A DNA stretch of 64,000 bases from Rothia mucilaginosa. GTDB lineage: Bacteria; Actinomycetota; Actinomycetes; Actinomycetales; Micrococcaceae. The position numbers were made by a program, and so were the translations under genes. Positions within the stretch are counted from its first letter, which is position 1. Each line of letters opens with the position of its first letter. The DNA lies in NCBI RefSeq assembly GCF_019334805.1, contig NZ_CP079822.1:1426001-1490000 (forward strand), in the 5' to 3' direction. This document shows, one piece after another, positions 45,634 to 54,321 of this stretch. The notes beneath the pieces were generated by a model. The model had not been told where the DNA came from. It saw only the letters and a program-made list of their open reading frames with translations, and did no database searches.

Positions 45634-45946
45634 AACTATTGCCACCGCCCCGTGCGGTGTGTGAGGGTCCCTTCCCCTGATGCTTTTGAGCGTTCGGGCG
45701 GAGGGGATTTTCGCGTTTAACGGGGTGGTTTTTGCTGTTGGGTTGTGCCGATGAGGTGGGGTATGTACTTGTTAGTTTCTTCAACGTTGGGTTGAGGCTT
45801 TAGAGGTGCACGGCGGTGTAAAAGGCTTATATAGTTCAACCATGCCTTCAATAAACCTTCAAGAAAAATATGTTTTGTGAGTCAGGTCATGGCAAATTAG
45901 CGTCTTGGGAGCCGGTATCCCAAGCTTCGCTCGTTAGAATGGGGGC
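45634..45946. other. Intergenic region between the two surface-protein genes
   Basis: This 313-bp gap has a weak terminator-like TCCCCT/AGGGGA-TTTT stem (45673-45711), an AT-rich part (45820-45900), a 7-7-7 inverted repeat (listed separately) and TAGAAT (45935-45940) as -10 box. Confidence 0.55.
45904..45924. promoter_or_regulatory. Inverted repeat CTTGGGA-N7-TCCCAAG before paralogue B
   Basis: Perfect 7-bp arms with a 7-bp spacer (GCCGGTA) end 10 bp before the -10 box, covering the -35 region. Geometry equals a HAIR element (CTTGAGT-N7-ACTCAAG) but two bases per arm differ. An operator for an unknown or HspR/MerR-like regulator is possible. Confidence 0.5.
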
Positions 45947-47002
45947 ATGAATATTCGAAACAACATCGCACGCATTGGTGCCACCGCCCTCATCGGCTGT
46001 GGCCTCGTTGCTACTTCCGTCCCCGCAACCTTCGCTGTTGAAGGTGCGCCTCAGGTTGTCCACACCTACGCAGACTCTGCACAGTTCATCGCCCCCGACG
46101 TATGGGTTGAGGGTCAGGGTCTGAACATTGGCGGCGAGGGCTTCAAGACCGCTGACGGCACTTCCGGTTCCGTCCTGGCACTGAAGCTGAACAAGGGTGC
46201 CGTCAAGATTGACGGCCAGGACTACCTGGAAATCCACGCTGACGCGGCTGGCAACTTCTCCGTTACCATCCCTTGGCAGGAAGAGCTGCACGGCAGCGTT
46301 TCCGTTGACATTTACCTGCTGTCCGGCTCCCTGAAGGACGGTGACGTTCCCCGCGGCGGTAAGGCAGCTACCGTGACCATTAAGGTTGCAGAGCAGCCCG
46401 CTCCCGCACCTAGCGAGGACCCGACCCCCGCTCCTTCTCAGGACCCGACTCCGACCCCCTCCGAGGACCCGACTCCGACCCCCTCCGAGGACTCGACCCC
46501 GGCTCCCACCCAGGACCCGACCACCGAGGCTCCCAAGCCTGCCGATGAGACCTCCGCACCCGCAGTTGAGGACGCTAAGGAAACCAAGCCTGCCGAAGAG
46601 CAGAAGTCTGAAGACCAGAAGTCTGACCAGGCTTCCGACTCCTCCGCAAAGGACGAGAAGACCTACAAGTACCAGAACTGTGCTGACGTGTGGGCAGACC
46701 GCGGCACCTCTATTCACAGGGGTGACCCGGACTTCCGCGATAAGTTCGACGCTGACGGTGACGATGAAGGTTGCGAAGAGCAGCCGAACTACGAGAACTC
46801 CAACAAGTCTGACAGCGTTTCGCTGAGCTCCGGCTCGAATGACAACCTGGGCTCCGGTTCTTCGAACGCATCCTCCAAGAGCTCTTCTTCCCTGGCTAAG
46901 ACCGGTGCATCCGACGCGATGACCGCTGCTGGTCTGGGTCTGATTGCTCTGGGTGCTGGTGGCGCGACCATCGTGGCAACCCGTATGCGCAAGAAGGCAT
47001 AA
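45947..47002 (+). CDS. Sortase-anchored surface protein with Excalibur domain (paralogue B)
   Basis: This 351-residue protein has the same plan as paralogue A: signal peptide (1-30, TFA), homologous N-domain (VTIPWQEELHGSVSVDIYLL), a stalk here made of repeats of the form PTPxPSEDPTP (~148-190) then a Lys/Glu-rich part, an Excalibur motif (YQNCADVWADRG, FDADGDDEGCEE), a Ser/Asn spacer and LAKTG + helix + RMRKKA. The stalk is clearly different from that of A, while the N-domain is conserved. A leaderless start is possible (TAGAAT-N6-ATG), though GGGGG could act as a ribosome site. Confidence 0.87.
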   Translation: MNIRNNIARIGATALIGCGLVATSVPATFAVEGAPQVVHTYADSAQFIAPDVWVEGQGLNIGGEGFKTADGTSGSVLALKLNKGAVKIDGQDYLEIHADAAGNFSVTIPWQEELHGSVSVDIYLLSGSLKDGDVPRGGKAATVTIKVAEQPAPAPSEDPTPAPSQDPTPTPSEDPTPTPSEDSTPAPTQDPTTEAPKPADETSAPAVEDAKETKPAEEQKSEDQKSDQASDSSAKDEKTYKYQNCADVWADRGTSIHRGDPDFRDKFDADGDDEGCEEQPNYENSNKSDSVSLSSGSNDNLGSGSSNASSKSSSSLAKTGASDAMTAAGLGLIALGAGGATIVATRMRKKA

Positions 47003-47316
47003 TAGCGCCTAGTCGCTAAGTTTTTAGCTGCTTTTATGGGCTCCCTCCATATCGGAGGGAGCCCATTTTTTGTGCTTTTTGAGGCTGTGGGGGATGCTGA
47101 GGGAGACGCGAAAAAGCACAAAATTACGGACAAATAGCGCTACTGACAAGGCTATTTATCAGAGACACATAACACTTATCTCTAAGTTAAGGTGAGCACA
47201 GGGTAAACACAGACTCGCACGGGAATCTAGATACTACCAAGAACGCACAGCCCAAAGCTGATGAACAGACAGCAAAAAGCACCGCGAACATCACGACACG
47301 ATACCTGGAGCACCCA
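47003..47316. other. Intergenic region before the DUF4956 gene
   Basis: The paralogue B terminator is at 47037-47070. The rest is AT-rich at 47100-47200; CTGACA (47133-47138) and CACATAAC (about 47156) may form a weak promoter. No ORF was accepted. Confidence 0.5.
47037..47070 (+). terminator. Terminator of paralogue B
   Basis: TGGGCTCCCTCC pairs perfectly with GGAGGGAGCCCA around ATATC, followed by TTTTTTG. Confidence 0.95.
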
Positions 47317-48039
47317 ATGACTATTCTGACCATGGCGATCGCCGATGCCATAGCCATCGCAGCCCTCTGCACCCTCTACATGGTGCGGCACCGCAACCGC
47401 GAACTGATGATTTCCTACGCAGTCATCAACGCCGGCATCTTCACCGTCTCGGTGGCGCTGGTATCCGCCGGATCGAACGCATCCGCTATGGGTATGGGCC
47501 TCTTCGGTGTCCTGTCGATTATCCGATTGCGTTCCACCGCCCTGAGCCAGCGCGAGGTGGGTTACTACTTCGTAGCCCTCTCGGTCGGCATGATCGCAGG
47601 TGTGAACATCAGCCCGGCGTACATTGCCTTCGGCCTCATGGCGGCTCTCATCCTCCTGATCGCGGTCCTCGACTCGCGTAGTGCCCCGGTCTCTACCGAT
47701 CAGACTCAGACCGTTACCGCCGATCGTGCGATCAGCGACGAGGAAGAGCTCAAAGCATACCTGAGCACTCGCCTGGGTTACACCGTCACCTCGGTCAGCG
47801 TTACCGAGCTGGACATGGTGAATAACCTGACCCGCGCCACCGTCACCTACCAGCCCAAGGAAACCCCCGAGGGTGGCACCCCCGCGGCAGTGGAGGCGGC
47901 TCAGCCCGTAGTAGCTCAGACGGTAGCATCGCAGGCTCCTGCGGCTTACCCGGCAGCACCTCAGGTTCCCACCGCCGAGGCGCACGCCACGCTGGATACT
48001 CGGATGGTACCCCTCCAGCGCACGCCGGTAGGCAAGTAA
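47317..48039 (+). CDS. DUF4956 membrane protein
   Basis: This 240-residue protein has four predicted membrane helices in residues 1-120, with the conserved cytoplasmic loop GLFGVLSIIRLRSTALSQRE and YYFVALSVGMIAGV of DUF4956. The C-terminal half is a soluble domain (KAYLSTRLGYTVTSVSVTEL, ATVTYQPKET) and a Pro/Ala tail. DUF4956 genes are typically adjacent to VTC-type polyphosphate polymerase genes, as here (124 bp downstream). Role inferred: membrane partner or channel of the polymerase. ATG at 47317 follows GGAGCACCCA. Confidence 0.87.
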   Translation: MTILTMAIADAIAIAALCTLYMVRHRNRELMISYAVINAGIFTVSVALVSAGSNASAMGMGLFGVLSIIRLRSTALSQREVGYYFVALSVGMIAGVNISPAYIAFGLMAALILLIAVLDSRSAPVSTDQTQTVTADRAISDEEELKAYLSTRLGYTVTSVSVTELDMVNNLTRATVTYQPKETPEGGTPAAVEAAQPVVAQTVASQAPAAYPAAPQVPTAEAHATLDTRMVPLQRTPVGK

Positions 48040-48163
48040 AACCAGCCGGTATCTAAGCCTCCGATTCACTCCAACCGCACAAACATCTCCGATACCCACG
48101 ACACGCCGCCCCCAGCGCACAGCCCAATACGCGCCGGGCGGCACCCCAGAAGGACAAAGACCC

Positions 48164-49084
48164 ATGACTAACGCAGCCGCAAACATCATCCCCGCAGAGT
48201 GGAAGAGCATCAGCCTCGAAGCCATGAACGAGAAGGCAGCCATGCAGACCCGCGTGGATCGCAAGTACATTGTCGACGCAGAAACCGCCGCCAAGGTACT
48301 CGCCACCCTCGACGCAGACGCCTCCGTCATGGAAATCAAGGGCCAGCGCGACTTCGCCTACGACTCGGTCTACTTCGACACCCCGCAGATGCAGAGCTAC
48401 CACTCGGCAGCCTACAGCCGCGATGACACCTTCAAGATTCGTACCCGTAGCTACCTGGACTCGGAGCTGACCTTCCTGGAGGTCAAGACCGATGGTGAGC
48501 AGGATATAACCGTCAAGAAGCGTATCCCGTACACCTTCGAGATGCGCGATACGCTCACCGCGGAAGGCCACGAGTACATCACCGAAGCACTCGGCGACAT
48601 CCTCGCGGGCCCGGTCGAGAAGCTGGAGGCGGTTCTGACCACCGGCTACCGCCGTACCACGGTCTTCCTGCCGCAGAGCGAGAAGAACCCGGTCGCATCC
48701 CGCATGACGGTAGACACCAACCTGACCTGGACCCCTCTGTCCGAGAACATCCTCATGGCGGGCGTGAACTACCGTAACTACCACGGCAACCTGGTCGGCA
48801 CCACCTACGGCCTGCCGAATGCGGTCATCATCGAAACCAAGTCCGGCGTGGAGCCCTCCGTGGCAGACCAGCACCTCTGGGATGCGGGCATCACCCCCGC
48901 GAAGATCTCCAAGTTTGCAACCGGCATGGCGGCGCTGAACCCGCAGCTGGCAAGCAACAAGTGGGCAGAAACCCTGAAGAACTGGATGCACCTGGAACCG
49001 GTCAACGGCACCCGCCTCAACGTGGATGACATGACCGAAGAGGACTACCAGAAGCTGCTGACCGAGCATTTCGCAGCCGCCTAA
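48164..49084 (+). CDS. VTC-domain polyphosphate polymerase
   Basis: This 306-residue soluble protein has the triphosphate-tunnel (TTM/VTC) fold that makes polyphosphate in yeast Vtc4. Basic and acidic tunnel residues fit RVDRKYIVD, TFKIRTRSYL, TFLEVKTDGE, VKKRIPY, YRRTTVFL, MTVDTNLTW and VIIETKSGVEP. Unlike yeast Vtc4 it has no SPX domain and no membrane part. It lies after DUF4956, so the pair may be a two-protein version. ATG follows AGAAGGACAAAGACCC. The product is inferred from fold. Confidence 0.87.
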   Translation: MTNAAANIIPAEWKSISLEAMNEKAAMQTRVDRKYIVDAETAAKVLATLDADASVMEIKGQRDFAYDSVYFDTPQMQSYHSAAYSRDDTFKIRTRSYLDSELTFLEVKTDGEQDITVKKRIPYTFEMRDTLTAEGHEYITEALGDILAGPVEKLEAVLTTGYRRTTVFLPQSEKNPVASRMTVDTNLTWTPLSENILMAGVNYRNYHGNLVGTTYGLPNAVIIETKSGVEPSVADQHLWDAGITPAKISKFATGMAALNPQLASNKWAETLKNWMHLEPVNGTRLNVDDMTEEDYQKLLTEHFAAA

Positions 49085-49110
49085 AACGGCAACCCGCCTA
49101 AAACGGCAAT
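49077..49110. repeat. Tandem repeat, 2 x 17 bp, across the stop codon
   Basis: CCGCCTAAAACGGCAAC and CCGCCTAAAACGGCAAT are adjacent; the first contains the TAA stop of the VTC gene, so the stop region has been duplicated. Confidence 0.9.
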
Positions 49111-49312
49111 TGGGGATGCGCGGGTAGGGTAGCGCACCTACCTTACCCGTACCCCAGCCCCTCATCTATAAACCCCCGAACCGAACACAATACCGGCTTT
49201 ATTCGCCCCACACAGGCAATAACCGCTCTCACACATATTCACATTTCACATACGTCTTACCCCTGTGGCGCTGGCTCTACGCGAGTGGTCACCCAAACAC
49301 AAAGGAAAACCC

Positions 49313-51055
49313 GTGAAAAAGAGCAATATGATTAAGAGCGCAACCTCCATTACCCTCTTGGCAGCCCTGGCGTTGACCGGCTGCTCGGCAGCCTCGACCT
49401 CGAATGCCAGCGCTACTGCCATTAGTGCAACCAGCACCTCCGCTTCGAACACTTCGGGCACCACGTCGAAGGTGGCAGACACCTTCTCCACCGACGTGAA
49501 GAGCGGCGCAAAGCTCGCCGAGGACACCCACTATTCCGCCAAGGATCTGACCTGGGACTCCTCCAGCGAAGTTACTATCAATCTTTCTAACCCGACCGCG
49601 ACCGACGGCGTGACCGTCAGCGACGGCGTCATCACCATCACCAAGGCGGGCAACTACAAGCTCACCGGCACCTACGAGGGCCAGATCAAGGTTGAGGCTA
49701 CCAGCGGCGACATGGTCCGCCTGATCCTGAACAACGCGACCATCACCAACTCCACCGGCGCGGCAATCAACATGGTTGAGGCGGACGAGGTCGTTATCTA
49801 CACCGCCTCGGGTACCACCAACACCGTCTCTGACGGCTCCTCCTACTCGGATACCGCCAGCGGTAGTCCCGACGCAGCTATCTACTCCAAGAGCGACCTG
49901 ACTCTGGCGGGCGAAGGCACCCTGAAGGTTGAAGGTAAGTACGAAGAGGGTATCCACACCACTGACGGCTTGGTCATTGCCTCCGGCACCCTGGAAGTGA
50001 ACGCGGCAAACACCGGCATCAAGGGTAAGGATTACGTCGATATTCTGGACGGCACCATCACCGTGACCGCAAGCCAGGACGGTATCAAGGCAACCAACGA
50101 CACCGACGGCAACCGCGGCTGGGTACGCCTGAGCGGCGGTACCGTGAACATCTCCGCAGGTGATGACGGTTTCAAGGCTGAGCGCGTGCTGGAAATCTCC
50201 GGCGGTACCCTGAACATTACCCAGTCGAACGAGGGTATTGAGGCGCAGTACATCAACATTCTGGACGGCACCGTGAACGTGACCAGCACCGATGACGGTA
50301 TCAACGCCTCGTACAGCACCACGACCACTACTGACTCGACCAGTACCAAGTCGGCTTCGACCTCCACCACACAGGCCACCCAGAGCAAGCAAGCTGCACA
50401 GGGTAATGCTGCACAGGGCGGTCAGGCACCCAGCGGTAGCGCAGGTCAGGCCCCTGCAGGCGGCGGTCAGGCTCCCTCCGGTGCCATGGGTTCCGGTACC
50501 ACGGGCCAGCCCCCGGCTGGCGGTGGCATGGGCGGTGGTGGCATGGGCGGTGGCGGCGGCACCTTCGAGGTCGTCGACGCAACCATCAACATCACCGGCG
50601 GTACCGTCACCGTGAATGCGAACGGCGACGGCATCGACTCTAACGGCACGGCAACGCTCTCCGGCGGCACCCTGATTGTGAACGGCCCCTTCACCGGTGG
50701 CAACGCCTCCCTAGACACCAACGGCGACCTGCTGCTCAACGGCGCGACCGTGACCGCGGGTAACGCCGGTGATATGTTCGAGGCTCCCTCCACCTCCTCC
50801 ACCAGCGGCTACGTGAAGATCAGCAACGTATCGAACCTGAGCGCAGGCACCACCGTACAGGTGACTGACTCCTCCGGTAACGTGGTGGCAAACTACAAGG
50901 TGACGAACTCCAGCACCGCGCTGATCCTGGTCTCCAGCTCCAAGATCACCAAGGGTGAGAGCTACACCGTGTACACCACCACCGATAGCGTGGATGCATC
51001 CAGCACCACCCTGGCTTCTAACGCCACCTCGCTGGGCTCCTTTACCGCAAGCTAA
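49313..51055 (+). CDS. Carbohydrate-binding lipoprotein, Cthe_2159-like
   Basis: This 580-residue protein has a lipoprotein signal (LLAALALTGCSAAS, lipid on Cys near residue 24) and a right-handed beta-helix-like repeat of ~20 residues (GGTVNISAGDDGFKAE, DGTITVTASQDGIKAT, GGTVTVNANGDGIDSN). A Gly/Pro/Gln-rich insert (~355-415) splits the repeats. The form matches the Cthe_2159/DUF4353 family, which binds polysaccharides with Ca2+. GTG at 49313 with AAAGGAAAA upstream starts the signal peptide; the frame from 49265 is not used. It follows the VTC gene on the same strand. Confidence 0.83.
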   Translation: MKKSNMIKSATSITLLAALALTGCSAASTSNASATAISATSTSASNTSGTTSKVADTFSTDVKSGAKLAEDTHYSAKDLTWDSSSEVTINLSNPTATDGVTVSDGVITITKAGNYKLTGTYEGQIKVEATSGDMVRLILNNATITNSTGAAINMVEADEVVIYTASGTTNTVSDGSSYSDTASGSPDAAIYSKSDLTLAGEGTLKVEGKYEEGIHTTDGLVIASGTLEVNAANTGIKGKDYVDILDGTITVTASQDGIKATNDTDGNRGWVRLSGGTVNISAGDDGFKAERVLEISGGTLNITQSNEGIEAQYINILDGTVNVTSTDDGINASYSTTTTTDSTSTKSASTSTTQATQSKQAAQGNAAQGGQAPSGSAGQAPAGGGQAPSGAMGSGTTGQPPAGGGMGGGGMGGGGGTFEVVDATINITGGTVTVNANGDGIDSNGTATLSGGTLIVNGPFTGGNASLDTNGDLLLNGATVTAGNAGDMFEAPSTSSTSGYVKISNVSNLSAGTTVQVTDSSGNVVANYKVTNSSTALILVSSSKITKGESYTVYTTTDSVDASSTTLASNATSLGSFTAS

Positions 51056-51420
51056 GCGGCAGGAGTGCCCCTCAAGCTCCGTGCTGGATGTCATGACCGG
51101 CACGGTACCCTCTCTGACCCCGGTCTTGTGAGTGAGCCGGTAGGAGAGACACTCGCCCCGCATTGGTCGTAGCGATACGTCCGGTGCGGGGCACTGTGGT
51201 GTCTGGGGTATGGCATCTGGGGTAAAAAGCCGCGGGTGCAAAATAAAACGGTTGTTCCGGTGCGAAGAAGTGTCATGATACGCAAAATAGGTGACGTTCA
51301 GCGAGACATTCAGGGCTGAAACAGGGTACTCTATAGTGTAGTAAAGACTGTTGAACGATCCGAGAGCGATGCGCCGCGCGTGCTGTTCGCCTCGGACAGG
51401 ATGAAAGAGGGGGTCACGCC
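51056..51420. other. Intergenic region before the DUF3073 gene
   Basis: It contains a long imperfect hairpin (GCCCCGCATTGG near 51153 with CCGGTGCGGGGC near 51179) that lacks a T-run, and the DUF3073 promoter. No ORF was accepted. Confidence 0.6.
51309..51337 (+). promoter_or_regulatory. Promoter of the DUF3073 gene
   Basis: TTCAGG (51309-51314) and TATAGT (51332-51337) are 17 bp apart. They lie ~85 bp before the start codon. Confidence 0.6.
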
Positions 51421-51630
51421 ATGGGGCGCGGCCGTCAGAAGGCTAAAGCAACAAGGCAGGCTCGGGAGATGAAGTACTTCAGCCCCGAGACCGACTACAG
51501 CGCACTCGAGCGCGAGCTCAGCAGCGCGAAGAAAACGAAGTCCTCCGATTCGTCCCGCCGTCGCTATGACGACGAGGACGACTACTCGGCATACGCAGAA
51601 AAGTACGCGTCCTACGAGGATGAGGCATAA
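51421..51630 (+). CDS. DUF3073 protein
   Basis: This 69-residue protein is found across Actinobacteria and has no known function. The conserved N-terminus MGRGRQKAKATRQAREMKYF is very basic, SPETDYSALERELS is the second block, and the C-terminus is acidic (RRRYDDEDDYSAYAEKY). It may be a nucleic-acid or ribosome-associated factor, but this is only a guess from charge. ATG at 51421 follows AAGAGGGGG. It has its own promoter and terminator. Confidence 0.92.
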   Translation: MGRGRQKAKATRQAREMKYFSPETDYSALERELSSAKKTKSSDSSRRRYDDEDDYSAYAEKYASYEDEA

Positions 51631-51684
51631 AGAATACGCGGAATGATTCGGTGCATATCGACCGAGCGTATTTCATAGATGATG

Positions 51685-51726
51685 AACCGGCTTGAGGCCC
51701 CGCACGGGGTGCTCAGCCGGTTTTTT
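51685..51726 (+). terminator. Terminator of the DUF3073 gene
   Basis: AACCGGCTTGAGGCCCCGC and GGGGTGCTCAGCCGGTT pair with two small mismatches and are followed by six T. Confidence 0.92.
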
Positions 51727-51781
51727 CGTGCCCGCAGTTTGTTTCGTGCCCCCCCAATTTGTTCATGCCTGCAGTTTGTGC
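51727..51781. repeat. Imperfect tandem repeat, three units of 17-20 bp
   Basis: TCGTGCCCGCAGTTTGTT, TCGTGCCCCCCCAATTTGTT and CATGCCTGCAGTTTGTG follow each other. Confidence 0.65.
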
Positions 51782-51998
51782 GGATGCACCCGGATGTGAG
51801 CGCAAGGGTGGGCTGCCGGCGGGGGTCTTAACTATGTGGAGCACAAAGCCAATGCACATGTTTATACATAGATATGCATAGAGCCATCTGGTAATAGAGC
51901 GTAGTTGGTAATAAAAAAGCTTGAAATGAATAAGCATACATAGCTTCTGCACAGCTTAGTCATGCCTGGCACAGAGAATAGGCCGGCATTCTAGAGAC

Positions 51999-53069
51999 AT
52001 GAACAACGAACAGAACATGACTCAGAACATTGACCAGACCACCCAGACCGCGGCAGAACAAGCTAACGCAGCGCAAACCGCCGCAGAGCAGAAGCTAGCC
52101 AAGAAGAAGCTCACCCGTCGAATCTTCATCGGCGGCGGCATCGGCGCCCTCGCAGTAGTCGGAGGCGGCGCAGGCTGGGCGTACAACCGCTACCTGGCAG
52201 AGCACACCGAAATCGAAGACACCACCGCCTACGAGGCGGCAGCAGCTCAGGCGAACGCAAGCGCCTCCGGCTCCGCTACCGCAGACCCCACCGAACTGAC
52301 CGGCGTGAAGGTCAACGGCCAGAGCCTCACCGCTAACGAAGGCTCGATCACCATCACCTCCAACACCACCGGTAGCGGCTCGGATGCGGTCGTCTCCTTC
52401 GTAGCAGACATCAAGCTCGACAACGCAACCCTGCTGCGAAGTGCCTTCGCCAACAACAAGTTCGGCCAGAACATCATCGACACCCCCTCGAACATTGCCT
52501 CCGAACACAACGGCATCTGGGCAATCAACGGCGACTACTACGGCTTCCGTACCACCGGCATCGTGATCCGAAACGGTGTTGTCTACCGTGACTCCGGCGC
52601 TCGCGAGGGTTTGGCCTTCTACCGCGACGGCTCCGTCAAGCTCTACGACGAAACCGCAACCAACGCCCAGACCCTCGTCAGCGAGGGCGTGTGGAACACC
52701 CTCTCCTTCGGCCCCGCACTGGTCAAGGACTCCGCAATCGTCGACGGCATCGACAGCGTCGAGGTGGATACCAACTTTGGTAACCACTCCATCCAGGGCA
52801 ACCAGCCGCGAACCGGCGTGGGCGTGCTCGGCACCAACCACCTGGTCTTCATCGTGGTCGACGGCCGCTCCACCAACTACTCGCGCGGTGTGACCATGCC
52901 CGAGTTCGCCCAGATGTTCAAGGACCTCGGCTGCGTGACCGCTTACAACCTGGACGGTGGTGGCTCCTCCGCCATGGTCTTCAACAATCAGCTGGTCAAC
53001 CGCCCCCAGGGTGGCACCAAGGAACGCGGCACCAGCGACATCCTCTACATTGCAGGGAGCGCATCGTGA
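51999..53069 (+). CDS. Phosphodiester glycosidase (NAGPA/DUF2233-like), membrane-anchored or Tat-exported
   Basis: This 356-residue protein has a polar N-terminus with a TRRIFIGGGIGALAVVGGGA segment (about 41-60) that could be a Tat signal or an anchor. The NAGPA domain follows: IWAINGDYYGFRTTGIVIRN, GVLGTNHLVFIVVDGRS, AYNLDGGGSSAMVFNNQLV and ERGTSDILYI. This family removes sugar-1-phosphodiester caps or cleaves teichoic-acid-type linkages. The start lacks a clear ribosome site. It overlaps the GT2-GtrA gene by 4 bp (GTGA), so they are coupled. Confidence 0.87.
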   Translation: MNNEQNMTQNIDQTTQTAAEQANAAQTAAEQKLAKKKLTRRIFIGGGIGALAVVGGGAGWAYNRYLAEHTEIEDTTAYEAAAAQANASASGSATADPTELTGVKVNGQSLTANEGSITITSNTTGSGSDAVVSFVADIKLDNATLLRSAFANNKFGQNIIDTPSNIASEHNGIWAINGDYYGFRTTGIVIRNGVVYRDSGAREGLAFYRDGSVKLYDETATNAQTLVSEGVWNTLSFGPALVKDSAIVDGIDSVEVDTNFGNHSIQGNQPRTGVGVLGTNHLVFIVVDGRSTNYSRGVTMPEFAQMFKDLGCVTAYNLDGGGSSAMVFNNQLVNRPQGGTKERGTSDILYIAGSAS

Positions 53070-54259
53070 TTATCCTGATACCCGCCTACAAGCCGGACCA
53101 ATCGCTGGTCCGCCTTGCCCGGGCCCTGCGCGAACAGGACCCTAACGCCGAAATCCTCGTCATTGACGACGGATCCGGCAGCACCTACGCACCAATCTTC
53201 ACCGAACTGCGTATCGACGGCGTGACCGTGCAGAGCCACCCCGCCAATAGGGGCAAGGGTGCGGCACTGCGCACCGGCATCGCCTGGGCGCAAGCAAACC
53301 GCCCCGGCGAGGTCATCGTCACCGCCGACGCGGACGGCCAGCACCTACCTCGGGACATCTTCCGTGTGGGTGTGCGCACCGAAACCGCAGCGGCGGCAGG
53401 GCAGAAGAGCATTATCCTCGGCGTGCGTACCAAGCCCGACCCGAACGCCGGCGAAGAAGGCACCAGGGTGCCGCTACGTTCCAAGATTGGCAATAGCGCA
53501 ACCGTAGGCTTCTTCGCCCTGGCGACCGGTGCCCGCGTGGCAGACACCCAGACCGGTCTGCGCGGCTTCACCCCGCAAATCCTGGACTGGTTGCTGCAGA
53601 TTCCCGGCGATAAGTACGAGTACGAGTTCTCCATGCTGCTGCGCGCAACCCGCGCGGACGTGGAGCTGGTGCAGGTGCCCATCGTGAAGGTCTACGAGCC
53701 GGGCAACCCGACCAGCCACTTTAGGCCCCTGCAGGACTCGGCGCTCATCTACGCGCCCCTGCTTGCCTTCCTGGCTTCGTCTTTCCTGACCGGCTTCCTC
53801 GTGGATGCTATCGCCCTGTTCGTCCTGGTGGGCATGGGCGTTCCGCTACTGGCGGCCGTGGTCGGTGCCCGCATCATCTCGGCGCTGACGAACTTCACCG
53901 TCAACCGAATGCTCATGCACGACGGAGGCGCACGCCCCTCGGCATCCTCCTCGCTGGTACGTTACGCCGTGCTGGCGGTGGGTATCCTCGCAGCCAATGC
54001 GGCTCTGATGGAAGCTTTGACCGGCCTGGGCGCGTCCCTGCTGGTCGCCAAGATCCTGACCGAACTGATTCTGATCCCGATCAGCTTCGCGGTTCAGCGC
54101 CGCTGGGTCTTTCTACCCACTCGGTGGCAGGAAAATACGCGAGAGAAGACAGTGGCAACTCACGCACCCTCGGGTTTGCGTGCGGTGAGCTACGAGTCCG
54201 CTCGCATGGAGGCTGCCGGTATCCGTACCGGCGTGCGCGCCTCCCAGGTACGCCCCTAG
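53066..54259 (+). CDS. Family-2 glycosyltransferase fused to GtrA
   Basis: This 397-residue protein has a GT-A domain at residues 1-215 (IILIPAYKPDQSLVRLAR, ILVIDDGSGS, VTADADGQHLP as the DxD-like site, DTQTGLRGFTPQ) and a GtrA-like four-span domain at ~225-355 (LTGFLVDAIALFVLVGMGV, ALTNFTVNRMLM, ISFAVQRRWVF). It resembles dolichol/undecaprenol-phosphate sugar synthases plus flippase-type subunits. GTG at 53066 overlaps the glycosidase stop. Role inferred: makes and flips a lipid-linked sugar for a surface glycan. Confidence 0.87.
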   Translation: MIILIPAYKPDQSLVRLARALREQDPNAEILVIDDGSGSTYAPIFTELRIDGVTVQSHPANRGKGAALRTGIAWAQANRPGEVIVTADADGQHLPRDIFRVGVRTETAAAAGQKSIILGVRTKPDPNAGEEGTRVPLRSKIGNSATVGFFALATGARVADTQTGLRGFTPQILDWLLQIPGDKYEYEFSMLLRATRADVELVQVPIVKVYEPGNPTSHFRPLQDSALIYAPLLAFLASSFLTGFLVDAIALFVLVGMGVPLLAAVVGARIISALTNFTVNRMLMHDGGARPSASSSLVRYAVLAVGILAANAALMEALTGLGASLLVAKILTELILIPISFAVQRRWVFLPTRWQENTREKTVATHAPSGLRAVSYESARMEAAGIRTGVRASQVRP

Positions 54260-54274
54260 CTCGCCTACTCCGGC

Positions 54275-54304
54275 GGCTAGTTCACTAATGGCTAGTTCGC
54301 TAGG
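54275..54304. repeat. Tandem repeat, 2 x 15 bp
   Basis: GGCTAGTTCACTAAT and GGCTAGTTCGCTAGG are adjacent, 16 bp after the GT2-GtrA stop. Confidence 0.7.
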
Positions 54305-54321
54305 GGCTACCTACAAAACTT

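Larger units (their letters stand above)
51631..51998. other. Intergenic region before the phosphodiester glycosidase gene
   Basis: The DUF3073 terminator is followed by an imperfect triple repeat (51727-51781) and an AT-rich stretch (51830-51950) with repeated ATACATAG and TGGTAATA (51889, 51905) motifs in the likely promoter region. Confidence 0.6.
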
